Assembly: GCF_013204855.1 (NCBI RefSeq)
Contig: NZ_JABMKZ010000027.1
Location: 48,080-112,079, forward strand
DNA: 64,000 nucleotides
Direction: 5' to 3'
Source of the DNA: Paenibacillus alba
GTDB lineage: Bacteria > Bacillota > Bacilli > Paenibacillales > NBRC-103111
Shown: positions 8,889 through 17,558 of the stretch, one piece after another
How positions within the stretch are numbered: position 1 is the first letter of the stretch
Layout of the letters: every line of letters starts with the position of its first letter
Position numbers and translations under genes: made by a program
Notes under the pieces: generated by a model
What the model saw: the letters and a program-made list of their open reading frames with translations, nothing else
Databases searched by the model: none
What the model was told of the DNA's origin: nothing

Positions 8889-10184
8889 ATGGAAATACAA
8901 AATCGACGATTCTACGGCAGCTTAAGCACATTTCAATGGTTTATTTTCCTGCTGGCCAATTCTGTCGCACTACCTATCGTGATCGGTGGCATTTTTCACT
9001 TGTCGATGGAGGAAGTATCGGCGTTGATGCAGAGAACATTTTTGATAGTTGGCTTGAGTTCTTTCATCCAAGGATGGTTGGGGCATCGGTATCCGATTGC
9101 GGATGGCCCCGCAGGTTCATGGGTCAGTGTGTTTGTGATTTTAGCTGACGTAGCTGTCAGACAGGGCCAAAGCCTGAAGGAAACGCTGCAAATTTTGGAG
9201 GGTGGATTCATTATTGCAGGCCTGCTGCTCCTCATTCTTGGCTTGAGCGGGTATTTCCATCGTTTGCTATTCCTGTTCACCCCCTTGGTTACTGGCTCCT
9301 TTCTTTTGATATTAGCCCTTCAACTTAGCGGTGTTTTCATGAAAGGAATGATGGCTTTACACGGGGAAGCGTCCCTACCGGATTACGGAACTGCAGCTCT
9401 TTCGTTTGGTGTCTTTATTCTTGTCATCCTTCTATCTGTCAAAGGCAAAGGATGGATCAAAAATTATGCGGTTTTGATTGGGATCTTATCTGGGTGGTTA
9501 CTGTACACTTTGTTGGGTAAAAGCTCAGGTGTGCTCAGCGCGAACGGATCTTGGGTTAAGCTGCCGGAAATTTTTGCTTGGGGAATTCCGCAATTTAATG
9601 CCGGTATTGTGATCACAGCGATTCTGTTTACTTTTATTTTAGTCTCCAATACGATTGCTGCGGTTTCGGCAGTCAGTCAAGTCGTGCCGGAAACTCCGAG
9701 GAATTTGAAAGAAACGCTGAATCGCGGCGGAATAGCAGGCGGAATTTCTCATATGCTATGTGCTTTGTTTTCAACGATCGGTGTCGTTCCGTTACCGATC
9801 TCCGCGGGTTTTATTCGACTAACCGAACAGACACGAGTTCGTCCATTCCTTGTGGCTTGTCTGGCTTTATCAGGTATTTCATTAGTTCCGGCTATCGTTA
9901 ACTTTTTGGCGCTGCTTCCAGGACCAATCGCTACAGCTGCATTACTGGCATCCTTTGTCCAAATGATTGGAATCGCTTTTCAGTCTATTTTGAGGGATAC
10001 ACTGGATCAACGCCGACTGACTATTTTGGGTATCACGCTGCTGATTAGTATTGGACTTATGTTTCTACCCACGACAATATTCCAAGGGCTTCCATCTATT
10101 TTGCAATATGTATTCAGCAATGGACTGCTTGTAGGCACGATGATCGTGATCTTGCTTGAACAACTATGGAAAACCGAAGAATGA
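8889..10184 (+). CDS. NCS2-family nucleobase permease
   Basis: Polytopic membrane protein of about 431 residues, of the xanthine/uracil permease family, resembling the B. subtilis YbbY/Pbu type in pattern. Diagnostic segments: an early WFIFLLANSVALPI helix, the GHRYPIADGPAGSW region, and a later NRGGIAGGISHMLCALFSTIG stretch where family members carry transport-site residues. ATG 8889 is preferred over GTG 8880 because AGGTGGG ends five bases before it. Probably co-transcribed with the lipoprotein gene 52 bp upstream. Such a permease beside deaminase-like amidohydrolases fits uptake of a purine, pyrimidine or related base by proton symport. Confidence 0.88.
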   Translation: MEIQNRRFYGSLSTFQWFIFLLANSVALPIVIGGIFHLSMEEVSALMQRTFLIVGLSSFIQGWLGHRYPIADGPAGSWVSVFVILADVAVRQGQSLKETLQILEGGFIIAGLLLLILGLSGYFHRLLFLFTPLVTGSFLLILALQLSGVFMKGMMALHGEASLPDYGTAALSFGVFILVILLSVKGKGWIKNYAVLIGILSGWLLYTLLGKSSGVLSANGSWVKLPEIFAWGIPQFNAGIVITAILFTFILVSNTIAAVSAVSQVVPETPRNLKETLNRGGIAGGISHMLCALFSTIGVVPLPISAGFIRLTEQTRVRPFLVACLALSGISLVPAIVNFLALLPGPIATAALLASFVQMIGIAFQSILRDTLDQRRLTILGITLLISIGLMFLPTTIFQGLPSILQYVFSNGLLVGTMIVILLEQLWKTEE

Positions 10185-10229
10185 GGGAGTAAATTGCACT
10201 TACCGCCGAGCTCGGTATGAAAGTGATGG

Positions 10230-10281
10230 TTGACAAATAAGTTTTGAAGTGACAAACAAAGTCCTGAAGTGACAAATTAAG
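10230..10281. repeat. Three imperfect ~20-bp tandem repeats
   Basis: TGACAAA recurs at 10231, 10250 and 10270 within units of 19-20 bp (GTGACAAA..AAGT..TGAA pattern). The array lies just after the permease gene and before its probable terminator. Function unknown; it could be a protein-binding array or the relic of a mobile element. Confidence 0.5.
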
Positions 10282-10291
10282 CATTGTAAAT

Positions 10292-10330
10292 AAATAGGCG
10301 CTCACTCTTCTATTGGGTGAACGTCTATTT
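10292..10330 (+). terminator. Probable terminator after NCS2 permease
   Basis: AAATAGGCGCTCAC pairs imperfectly with GTGAACGTCTATTT, followed by AATTTCTT. The T-tract is weak. Confidence 0.55.
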
Positions 10331-10383
10331 AATTTCTTGTATGGAGGAAGTTCATAGTCGTATGGAAGCAAGTCAGTCAACCC

Positions 10384-10417
10384 GGGGCCGATATTGTATT
10401 TGAAATATCCAAGCCCC
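10384..10417. other. Inverted repeat upstream of sugar ABC operon
   Basis: GGGGC/GCCCC flanks an inner GATATT/AATATC dyad, giving a long interrupted stem 12 bp before the regulated promoter. It could be a regulator site or a terminator relic; no T-run is present. The rest of the 10331-10428 gap shows nothing else. Confidence 0.35.
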
Positions 10418-10428
10418 ACTTACTTAAT

Positions 10429-10485
10429 ATCTTATAAGAAATTCTTGAAATTACAGAAATTTATCCGATAGGGGGATGCTATTAT
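10429..10485 (+). promoter_or_regulatory. Promoter with three GAAATT repeats
   Basis: GAAATT begins at 10438, 10447 and 10456 (9-bp pitch) after ATCTTATAA. A -10-like TATTAT is at 10480-10485. The block 10429-10462 is almost identical to 21096-21129 ahead of the large secreted protein. A likely operator for the YesN-type regulator at 15833. Confidence 0.65.
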
Positions 10486-10514
10486 ACAAATAGAAATAAA
10501 GACGAGGTGATGAT

Positions 10515-11462
10515 ATGCAAGCGAAATTGGCAGAGGACGCCATTCCCTTCCCCCACAAGCGGAATTCATGGATAAGAACGATACAAAAGCATAAAGTGAT
10601 GTATGCTCTTTTATTCCCGGCATTAGTTTACTTTGCTGTATTCAAATACATTCCTATGGCGGGAATCATTATTGCTTTTAAAAATTATAATCTGGCTTTG
10701 GGGTTATGGGATAGCCCATGGGTGGGATTGAGAAACTTTAAAGATTTTATTAACGGCGTTTATTTCTGGGACATTATGAGAAATACGATTATCATATCGC
10801 TGTATAAGTTGTTGTTCGGTTTCTCCGCTCCCATCGTACTCGCTTTACTGCTTAATGAAGTATATACCCAATGGTTTAAGAAAATCGTGCAAACTATCAC
10901 TTATTTGCCCCATTTTCTGTCATGGGTCATTGTTTATGGACTGATGGTGGCCTTATTAGCCCCAGGAGATGGCCTCTTTAATATGATTTTGAAGGAAAAT
11001 GGTGCTCAGCCGATCTCCTTTCTAACGGAACCTGCCTGGGGCAGACTGCTGATTATCTTATCTGAAATATGGAAGGATATTGGATGGGGAGCGATATTGT
11101 ACCTTGCCGCATTAGCAGGAATCGATCCAAGCTTATATGAAGCGGCTCGAATTGATGGCGCTTCCAAATGGAGACAGCTCTGGCATGTCACCTTACCCGG
11201 CATTCGAGGGGTCATTATTCTGATGCTGATTCTTAAATTAAGCCATATTCTGGACGCTGGCTTTGACCAAATATTCATGTTTGCCAACAGCTTTAACCAG
11301 GAGAAGATTGATATTATCGACACATGGGTTTACCGTGAAGGGTTGGAGCGTCTTAAGATTGGCTTGGCTACTGCTGTAGGATTGTTTAAAGCTGTCATCG
11401 GATTTATTTTGGTTTTGGCTGCAAATAAGCTCGCCAAAAAATTCGATGGGCAAATTTGGTGA
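10515..11462 (+). CDS. LplB-type carbohydrate ABC permease
   Basis: Membrane subunit of a CUT1-type ABC importer, 315 residues. The N-terminal region (LFPALVYFAVFKYIPMAG) is typical of LplB/YteP-type permeases. Later helices enclose the EAA loop EAARIDGASKWRQLW near residues 213-227, which docks the ATPase. ATG 10515 follows a GAGGTGAT ribosome site. First gene of an operon with the second permease (12 bp gap) and the LplA-type binding protein. No ATPase gene is present, as is usual for this group, which often shares a common MsmX-like ATPase encoded elsewhere. Context suggests import of oligosaccharides released by the secreted enzymes of this locus. Confidence 0.92.
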   Translation: MQAKLAEDAIPFPHKRNSWIRTIQKHKVMYALLFPALVYFAVFKYIPMAGIIIAFKNYNLALGLWDSPWVGLRNFKDFINGVYFWDIMRNTIIISLYKLLFGFSAPIVLALLLNEVYTQWFKKIVQTITYLPHFLSWVIVYGLMVALLAPGDGLFNMILKENGAQPISFLTEPAWGRLLIILSEIWKDIGWGAILYLAALAGIDPSLYEAARIDGASKWRQLWHVTLPGIRGVIILMLILKLSHILDAGFDQIFMFANSFNQEKIDIIDTWVYREGLERLKIGLATAVGLFKAVIGFILVLAANKLAKKFDGQIW

Positions 11463-11474
11463 GGTGGTTTTCGT

Positions 11475-12344
11475 ATGATTAATTTGACAATCGGGGAAAA
11501 AGTATGGCAAGCAGCCGTGTACATTATTCTTATTGTGCTATCCTTACTTTGTTTGCTTCCCTTTCTATATGTAGTTGCTGTTTCCGTGACGCCAGAATCG
11601 GAAGTGTTAAGAAGAGGAATTGTTATTATTCCAGAATCCTTTACTTTTGCAGCCTATAAAGAAGTATTCGTTTCTCATGGTATCGGGCAGGCGTATAAAA
11701 TTACGTTGTTTCGAACGATTGTAGGCACTGCGCTTAATGTGCTTTTTACGATCATAGCAGCCTATCCATTATCCAAGAAATATTTACCGGGGCGCAAACC
11801 ATTTTTACTATTCATTGTGTTTACCATGATGTTTAGCGGAGGGTTAATTCCGTCGTATTTGTTAATTCGCTCTCTGGGATTGCTAGACAGTCCGTGGGTA
11901 TTGATTATACCGCAGCTCATTAGTGCATTTAATCTAGTAATCATTAAAGGCTTCTTCGAGCAATTGCCTGCTGAAATCGAGGAATCGGCGAGGGTTGACG
12001 GCGCCAGTGAACTTCAGTCGCTATGGCGAATCATTTTACCTCTGTCCTTGCCCGTTCTTGCCACCGTTTCCTTATTTTACGCAGTAGGGCATTGGAACAG
12101 TTATTTCGATGCGATTGTCTACTTGAATGATTCGAACCTAATGCCGCTTCAAGTCGTCCTGCGCAACATTCTGCTTAACGTCGCAACACAAAGCGCTGAT
12201 TCGATTGCCAATTCCGGGACGGTCAGCAAGTTCGCTGTGCAAATGGCGGCTGTTGTCGTGACGACGGTTCCGATTTTGATCGTTTATCCTTTTATGCAGA
12301 AGCATTTTACGAAGGGGGTGCTCATGGGATCGATTAAAGGTTAA
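11475..12344 (+). CDS. YtcP-type carbohydrate ABC permease
   Basis: Second membrane subunit, 289 residues, of the YtcP/AraQ-like class that pairs with LplB-type permeases. It opens with a membrane helix after a short cytoplasmic stretch, has the typical ITLFRTIVGTALNVLFT helix, and carries the EAA loop EESARVDGASELQSLW near residues 170-185. GAGGTGG lies 7 bp upstream of ATG 11475. It sits 12 bp after the first permease, so the two are translated together. Confidence 0.92.
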   Translation: MINLTIGEKVWQAAVYIILIVLSLLCLLPFLYVVAVSVTPESEVLRRGIVIIPESFTFAAYKEVFVSHGIGQAYKITLFRTIVGTALNVLFTIIAAYPLSKKYLPGRKPFLLFIVFTMMFSGGLIPSYLLIRSLGLLDSPWVLIIPQLISAFNLVIIKGFFEQLPAEIEESARVDGASELQSLWRIILPLSLPVLATVSLFYAVGHWNSYFDAIVYLNDSNLMPLQVVLRNILLNVATQSADSIANSGTVSKFAVQMAAVVVTTVPILIVYPFMQKHFTKGVLMGSIKG

Positions 12345-12368
12345 GGTTAAAGGCAATTCCTACCTAGG

Positions 12369-12397
12369 TTGTTACGGGGACACCATGATAATATATA
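12369..12397 (+). promoter_or_regulatory. Possible internal promoter for binding protein
   Basis: TTGTTA (12369-12374) and TATATA (12392-12397) are separated by 17 bp, 24 bp before the start at 12421. ACCATGATA overlaps the spacer and recurs before the FAD gene at 17559. It may give the binding protein a higher expression level than the permeases. Confidence 0.4.
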
Positions 12398-12420
12398 TAC
12401 AAGCAAAAGGAGAGGTCAAT

Positions 12421-14007
12421 ATGCAACGTACAAAGCTTTCATTTACTGTTCTGGCTGCTGTAGTAGCGCTGGGAACGCTATTGTCAGGATGCGGGGACCA
12501 AGAAGTAGGGAAGCCGACAACTTCAAGCAGCCCTCAATCCGAGGCAAACAAGTTTGCGAAAAAAATGAAAATTTCGATGTTTAACCAAGGTACTTTCAAT
12601 GCTGCCGCTCCAATACCTCCGCGTGATGAAGATATTCAGCGCCAAATGTTGGAAAAGGCGATGAATATCGACTTGGATATGATGATTCCTCAAGCTGGGC
12701 AAGCAACAACCAAGCTGAATACGCTCATTGCAGGCGGGGATATTCCAGATTTGATCTTCTTGAAGAGTCGGTCTGATCTCGCGCAGTATTATGACCAAGG
12801 CGTTCTTGCGGATTTGACTCCGTACCTGGATCAATTTCCCGAATTGCAGAAGCGTTTCGGCAAAGACTCCTGGGATGCGATGTCATATCTGGGGAAAACC
12901 ATTGGCGTTCCAGGTTATGATAATGTAAACGGAATCAGTCGAAGCTTCTTCATACGCAACGATTGGCTGAAAAAGCTGAATATGAAAGTGCCGACAACCC
13001 CTGATGAGCTGTTCGAAGTGATGAAAGCCTTTACGGAGAAAGACCCGGACGGAAACGGCAAAAACGATACGTACGGATTCATAGGCGGTATGAATAAAGA
13101 AGGCAATTTGCAAACCTACGGCTTCGATAGCTTAATGTGGATGTTTGGCGTCAATCCTCCCTCAGCCATTGATGTGATAGACAATAAACCGGTGTACTTG
13201 TTTATCGATCCCAAAATGAAGGAAGCGCTCGCTTACATCAATAAAATGATGACAGCCAAAGTTGTAGACCCCGACTGGGTGACGATGAATACGCCCGATT
13301 TGTTGGACCAAAAGTTATTTAAAGGCAAAGTTGGTTTCATGATCAGAGATGCCCGCAGACTGGAACCGGATTATCAGCAGAAAATGAAAGAAATCAGCGG
13401 AGAAGTGCCGGAATGGATCGTCATTCCTCCAATGAAAGGGCCTTATGGCGATCAAATCGTGGAGAGAAAATCGTTCCAAGGCAATTCATGGGCCATTTCC
13501 AAGAAAGCGGATAAGGACAAAATCATTCGGATCTTATCTATGCTGGAATATCTCTTTACGGACAAGGAAGCCTATCCGAATTTCGCATACGGGATCAAAG
13601 GGATTCATTGGGATATCGTGGATGGCAAGGTCAAAAACAAAACCTCTGAGTTATCGAAGGAAATGAAAGAAAAGTATCTATGGGTTGATCATTATAGAAT
13701 GCCACGCCGTGGCGATGATGCCGAGTACTTCAGCTTCCAGAATCCGAAGACGGCAGAAGCTTTCACGAACAATCAGCAATATGTGGGGCCTACTTTGCCC
13801 GGAAATTTATTGACGGCAGACCCAAGCGACACTTTGGCAGCTGACCGCACACGTTTCATTAATGAGAGCTTAGTCAAATTTATGACGGGCAAAGACCCTC
13901 TTACCAACTGGGATAATTTCCTCAAAACCTTGGATACCAAGTTTGACATGCAGAAATATAAGGATACAACCATCAAGCAATTTAAAGAAGCAGGCCTAAT
14001 CAAGTAA
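12421..14007 (+). CDS. LplA-type sugar-binding lipoprotein
   Basis: Extracellular solute-binding lipoprotein of the large LplA class, 528 residues. ATG 12421 has AAAGGAGAGG upstream and gives a lipoprotein signal with lipobox LLSGC. The mature protein shows typical elements: GGDIPDLIFLKSRSD near residues 98-112, a PTTPDELFEVMKAF helix, and a calcium-like DPDGNGKNDTYG loop that is widespread in this class. Works with the two permeases upstream to import an oligosaccharide. The earlier in-frame ATG at 12385 is rejected because it would put a charged extension before the signal peptide. Confidence 0.92.
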   Translation: MQRTKLSFTVLAAVVALGTLLSGCGDQEVGKPTTSSSPQSEANKFAKKMKISMFNQGTFNAAAPIPPRDEDIQRQMLEKAMNIDLDMMIPQAGQATTKLNTLIAGGDIPDLIFLKSRSDLAQYYDQGVLADLTPYLDQFPELQKRFGKDSWDAMSYLGKTIGVPGYDNVNGISRSFFIRNDWLKKLNMKVPTTPDELFEVMKAFTEKDPDGNGKNDTYGFIGGMNKEGNLQTYGFDSLMWMFGVNPPSAIDVIDNKPVYLFIDPKMKEALAYINKMMTAKVVDPDWVTMNTPDLLDQKLFKGKVGFMIRDARRLEPDYQQKMKEISGEVPEWIVIPPMKGPYGDQIVERKSFQGNSWAISKKADKDKIIRILSMLEYLFTDKEAYPNFAYGIKGIHWDIVDGKVKNKTSELSKEMKEKYLWVDHYRMPRRGDDAEYFSFQNPKTAEAFTNNQQYVGPTLPGNLLTADPSDTLAADRTRFINESLVKFMTGKDPLTNWDNFLKTLDTKFDMQKYKDTTIKQFKEAGLIK

Positions 14008-14010
14008 ATA

Positions 14011-14048
14011 AACAAAGAGAGAGGCGATTAATAGCCCCTCTCTTTGTT
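14011..14048 (+). terminator. Hairpin terminator after sugar ABC operon
   Basis: AACAAAGAGAGAGG pairs with CCCCTCTCTTTGTT over an 11-base loop. The stem is strong but the T-tract is poor. Confidence 0.7.
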
Positions 14049-14096
14049 GTCCTATGCTATTCTTAGTTTAATACAGATTTAAAAGGAAGATGACCG

Positions 14097-15836
14097 ATGC
14101 GAAGAAGAATCAGCTTGCCTTTAAAACTATTTTTGATCGTGTTTGCATTTGTATTAAGCTGCATCATCTTGATAAGCCAACTGTCCTATCGCTATGTCCA
14201 AAAAGAAATAAGGACCAATGATATTTATTACACAAAACAAATAGTGGACAAAGTTGACCAGTATTTAACGGTTAATTTCTCCTCTTTCCAGACGATCTTG
14301 TTCTCGGTGGAAACATCGGTGAAAGCAAACATTAACAATACGGAAGTGATTAAAAAGCAATTAAGAGAGCTGTATGAGCTCAATAGTAATTACGTCAGTA
14401 ACCTTTACTTGATCAATAGCGATTTATCCATTCTAGGCGGAAGTACGCTGACGCGAATTTTCGATGAACCCTTATCTGACAGAAAACCATTGTTTGATGC
14501 GGCCGACAAGAACAAACGGACTACCTTTGTCAGTGATCCTTATAAATCCAAGTATTCCGGCTGGACCGTTACGATGGTTCGATATCTGAATGGCTCTCCG
14601 TTTCCTATGGCCATTGCGATCGATTTGGATCTAAATGCCATTGAAGAAACCTTGTTCAAGATTAATAAAGAAGAACAAATGAATCTGGCCCTGATTACTA
14701 CATCGGGCAAAATTATTGCCGGATTTTCAGAGAATAGAGGACCCCTGAATATTCAAGATCATACGTTTTCAATCGGGGAAATGTCGGCGGAACAGATTCT
14801 TGATACGACAGGAACAAGCCTTCAACTGCACACCAAGAATGGCAAACCGGTCTCCATTTTGAAGAAATCGACAGAGAAGTTCAATTGGTCCATCATCTCG
14901 ATCAACGATGAATCTCGCTTGGAAGCTGCGTTGTCCAGATTGGAAACCTATTATATTGGGCTTCTGGTTGCCGGTCTTGTATTAAGTCTGTTCATTTCCT
15001 TTTTTGTTGCCAAATATATAAGGAATCCGCTCTATGCGCTCAAAATAAAAATGAAGCGGGTGGAGCAAGGCCATCTGACAACGACAGTGACGATGAACCG
15101 AAATGATGAATTCGGCGACCTTTCCCGAGCCTTCGACCGTATGCTGCAACAAATTGTGGAACTGATTCGGCGAGCAGAGCTTCATAATGAACTTGAGCGG
15201 AAGCTGGAGATCCAAGTCCTGCAATCGCAAATAAATCCTCATTTTTTGTATAACACGCTTGGATCTATTAGCAATGTTATACGCCTGGGACAAATAGAGA
15301 AAGTAGATGTGGTGATCGGGTCTCTCATTTCCATATTGGAATATGGGATAGCCGACGCTTCGGAGAAGGTTTCACTACGTCAGGAATTGCAAAATGTAGC
15401 GGACTATATCGCGATCCAGAACATCCGTTATAACAGGCACTTCCACTTGATTGAGAATATCGAAGAGGGATTAATGGATTTTCCCGTATTTCGAATGCTG
15501 CTGCAGCCCATTGTGGAGAATAGCATCTTCCATGGCTATAACGGAGGGGGAATCGAAGGTTCGATTACTATTCATGCCTACGAGCAGGGCGGCATCGTCA
15601 TGATCGAAGTTGTTGATCAAGGCGAAGGAATTCAAGCGGATCGAATAAAGCACATTCTAGATTCAGAACCGAGTGATCTAGAGCTAAAAAGGAAAAGAAT
15701 TGGGTTAAACAATATTCATGGTCGAATAAGACTTCACTACGGCGAACAGTTCGGGCTGCAAATCATTAGTATACCGAATGAAATAACCCGTGTCCGCGCA
15801 ATATTCCCAGCAGGGATGTTTAAAGGAGATGCATGA
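14097..15836 (+). CDS. YesM-type sensor histidine kinase
   Basis: Membrane sensor kinase, 579 residues. Layout: helix 1 (about 11-31), extracellular sensing region of roughly 250 residues, helix 2 (about 286-304), HAMP linker (305-357), and a His_kinase domain with phospho-acceptor H382 in QSQINPHFLYNTL. A HATPase_c domain follows, with an N-box (QPIVENSIFHGY) and a G-box (DQGEGIQ). The start is ATG 14097 behind AAGGAAG. It overlaps the response regulator gene by ATGA, so the pair is coupled. Kinases of this kind beside LplA/LplB/YtcP systems usually sense extracellular saccharides and switch on neighbouring transport and hydrolase genes. Confidence 0.93.
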   Translation: MRRRISLPLKLFLIVFAFVLSCIILISQLSYRYVQKEIRTNDIYYTKQIVDKVDQYLTVNFSSFQTILFSVETSVKANINNTEVIKKQLRELYELNSNYVSNLYLINSDLSILGGSTLTRIFDEPLSDRKPLFDAADKNKRTTFVSDPYKSKYSGWTVTMVRYLNGSPFPMAIAIDLDLNAIEETLFKINKEEQMNLALITTSGKIIAGFSENRGPLNIQDHTFSIGEMSAEQILDTTGTSLQLHTKNGKPVSILKKSTEKFNWSIISINDESRLEAALSRLETYYIGLLVAGLVLSLFISFFVAKYIRNPLYALKIKMKRVEQGHLTTTVTMNRNDEFGDLSRAFDRMLQQIVELIRRAELHNELERKLEIQVLQSQINPHFLYNTLGSISNVIRLGQIEKVDVVIGSLISILEYGIADASEKVSLRQELQNVADYIAIQNIRYNRHFHLIENIEEGLMDFPVFRMLLQPIVENSIFHGYNGGGIEGSITIHAYEQGGIVMIEVVDQGEGIQADRIKHILDSEPSDLELKRKRIGLNNIHGRIRLHYGEQFGLQIISIPNEITRVRAIFPAGMFKGDA

Positions 15837-17458
15837 TGGTGAGAGACTACACCTGCTTCATCGTTGATGATGAAGACCTAATCATCCAAAGATTGGAACT
15901 GTTTTTTAGCGAGCTCTCCCCCAAGGAAGGGCGATTCCATTTGGTAGGCAAAGCGAATAATGGGCACAAGGGGATCGAGGAGATCTTACGGCTTAAGCCG
16001 GATATCGTAATAACCGATATCGTTATGCCGCGGATGGATGGAATTTCCATGATTGAGCAGTTAAAGCCGCAGCTGCCCCATACCCAATACATTCTTTTGA
16101 CTGCCTATTCGTCTTTTGAGTACGCTCAGCGAGCTATTCATGCCAACGTATTGGAGTACATCGTTAAGGTTCCCTTGCGGGAAGCGGATTTGGAGCGAGC
16201 TTTGGATAAGGCAGCCGGAATTTGGGATGAGGTTAAGAAAAAAGAAGAGGAATTTCAATCTTTAAACGTATCCGTTCTTGAAAATAAATATAGAGTCCGT
16301 AAACAATTTTTTAACGAGCTGATCAGAGGCGAAATCCCTTCTCATCGGGCATCCGATTTCGCGAATCGTATGCAGTTCCACTTCTTTCAAGCCAACTATT
16401 GCTGTTTTATTGTTGAAATGAATCTGTATGAAAGTTTTCGCCATGAATATTCAGCGATTGACCAAAACATCTTGAAATATGCGATTACGAATGTCATCGA
16501 AGAAACGGTGATGAATTGTGGCAGGGGGGTAGCTGCGGATCTCTCCGATAATCGTTTTATTGGCTTTCTTTCCTGGGAAAATAATCGTAGTAGGATGGAT
16601 ACGGAATATGCTTGCCAGACACTCGGGAGTCAGATCGTCTCTCATTTGCATCAATATTTGAATCAAAGGGTATCCGTCGCTTTTGGCGGTCCGCACCGAG
16701 GCTGGGAATCCATTAAACAAGCTTACACGGAAGCTAATAATGTGAGTGACGATTTCTATTATCATGCAGAGAAAGTAGTGAAGACACCCGCGCATCGGTT
16801 CCATTACAGCAATGACAAAAAGGAGGACTTTCAGCAGAAGCTGGCTGATTTGCTTGCCTGGCTGCAAAGAAAGGTTTCCAAGGACGAGCTGGAGAAAGAG
16901 TTTGCGGATTTAAACCAATTTGTTATGGATCACAAAATCCATAAGTCCATCATGGCACCAATGCTTCGAGACTTGTATAGAGATATTGTTGCGAAATTTA
17001 AATCGGGGAACACGTTGACCACAGATGCAGCAGAGTTTCCCACCCAATTCATGGCATTTCGGGAGCAGTTGGCCTATATTGGCGATTTCACATTCGAATA
17101 TGTACACGCTGGCCAACTTTTACATCGGGCAGAAATCATGAGTGCCATGCGATTTATAGAGAAAAACCTGAAACAGCGTTTAACGTTGGAGGCTATTGCC
17201 GAGGAAGTGAATTTAGCTCCATCGTATTTTAGCAGTCTTTTCAAAAAAACAATGAACGAAGGCGTTATCAGCTACATCAACCGTAAAAAAATTCAATTGG
17301 CGCTTGAGCTGTTAAACGTTCAGGATTATTCTTTATTGGAATTGTGCGAGGAAGTCGGAATTGTCAATGAAGGGTATTTTTGCAAATTATTTAAAGAATA
17401 TACAGGTGATACACCTAAACAATATCGGATAAAAATGACACGGTATGAATCCAAATAA
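15833..17458 (+). CDS. YesN-type AraC response regulator
   Basis: Response regulator of 541 residues. The receiver domain (about 5-125) has acidic residues D12/D13 and phospho-acceptor D62 in VITDIVMPRMDG. A long middle region without a recognised fold follows, then a C-terminal AraC-type double helix-turn-helix (about 435-535, with LTLEAIAEEVNLAPSYFSSLFKK and a NEGYFCKLFKEYTG half). The receiver lysine is followed by V-P rather than the usual P. Partner of the kinase at 14097. Candidate targets in this window are the GAAATT-triplet promoters at 10429 and 21096. Confidence 0.93.
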   Translation: MMVRDYTCFIVDDEDLIIQRLELFFSELSPKEGRFHLVGKANNGHKGIEEILRLKPDIVITDIVMPRMDGISMIEQLKPQLPHTQYILLTAYSSFEYAQRAIHANVLEYIVKVPLREADLERALDKAAGIWDEVKKKEEEFQSLNVSVLENKYRVRKQFFNELIRGEIPSHRASDFANRMQFHFFQANYCCFIVEMNLYESFRHEYSAIDQNILKYAITNVIEETVMNCGRGVAADLSDNRFIGFLSWENNRSRMDTEYACQTLGSQIVSHLHQYLNQRVSVAFGGPHRGWESIKQAYTEANNVSDDFYYHAEKVVKTPAHRFHYSNDKKEDFQQKLADLLAWLQRKVSKDELEKEFADLNQFVMDHKIHKSIMAPMLRDLYRDIVAKFKSGNTLTTDAAEFPTQFMAFREQLAYIGDFTFEYVHAGQLLHRAEIMSAMRFIEKNLKQRLTLEAIAEEVNLAPSYFSSLFKKTMNEGVISYINRKKIQLALELLNVQDYSLLELCEEVGIVNEGYFCKLFKEYTGDTPKQYRIKMTRYESK

Positions 17459-17558
17459 GGTTGCAAAAAAATGTATGAATTTTTCGCGAAATCATGTAAA
17501 AAAACGGGGTTCAAAAGGATTACCATGATAGATGTATCTAATCATGGAGGTTATCACA

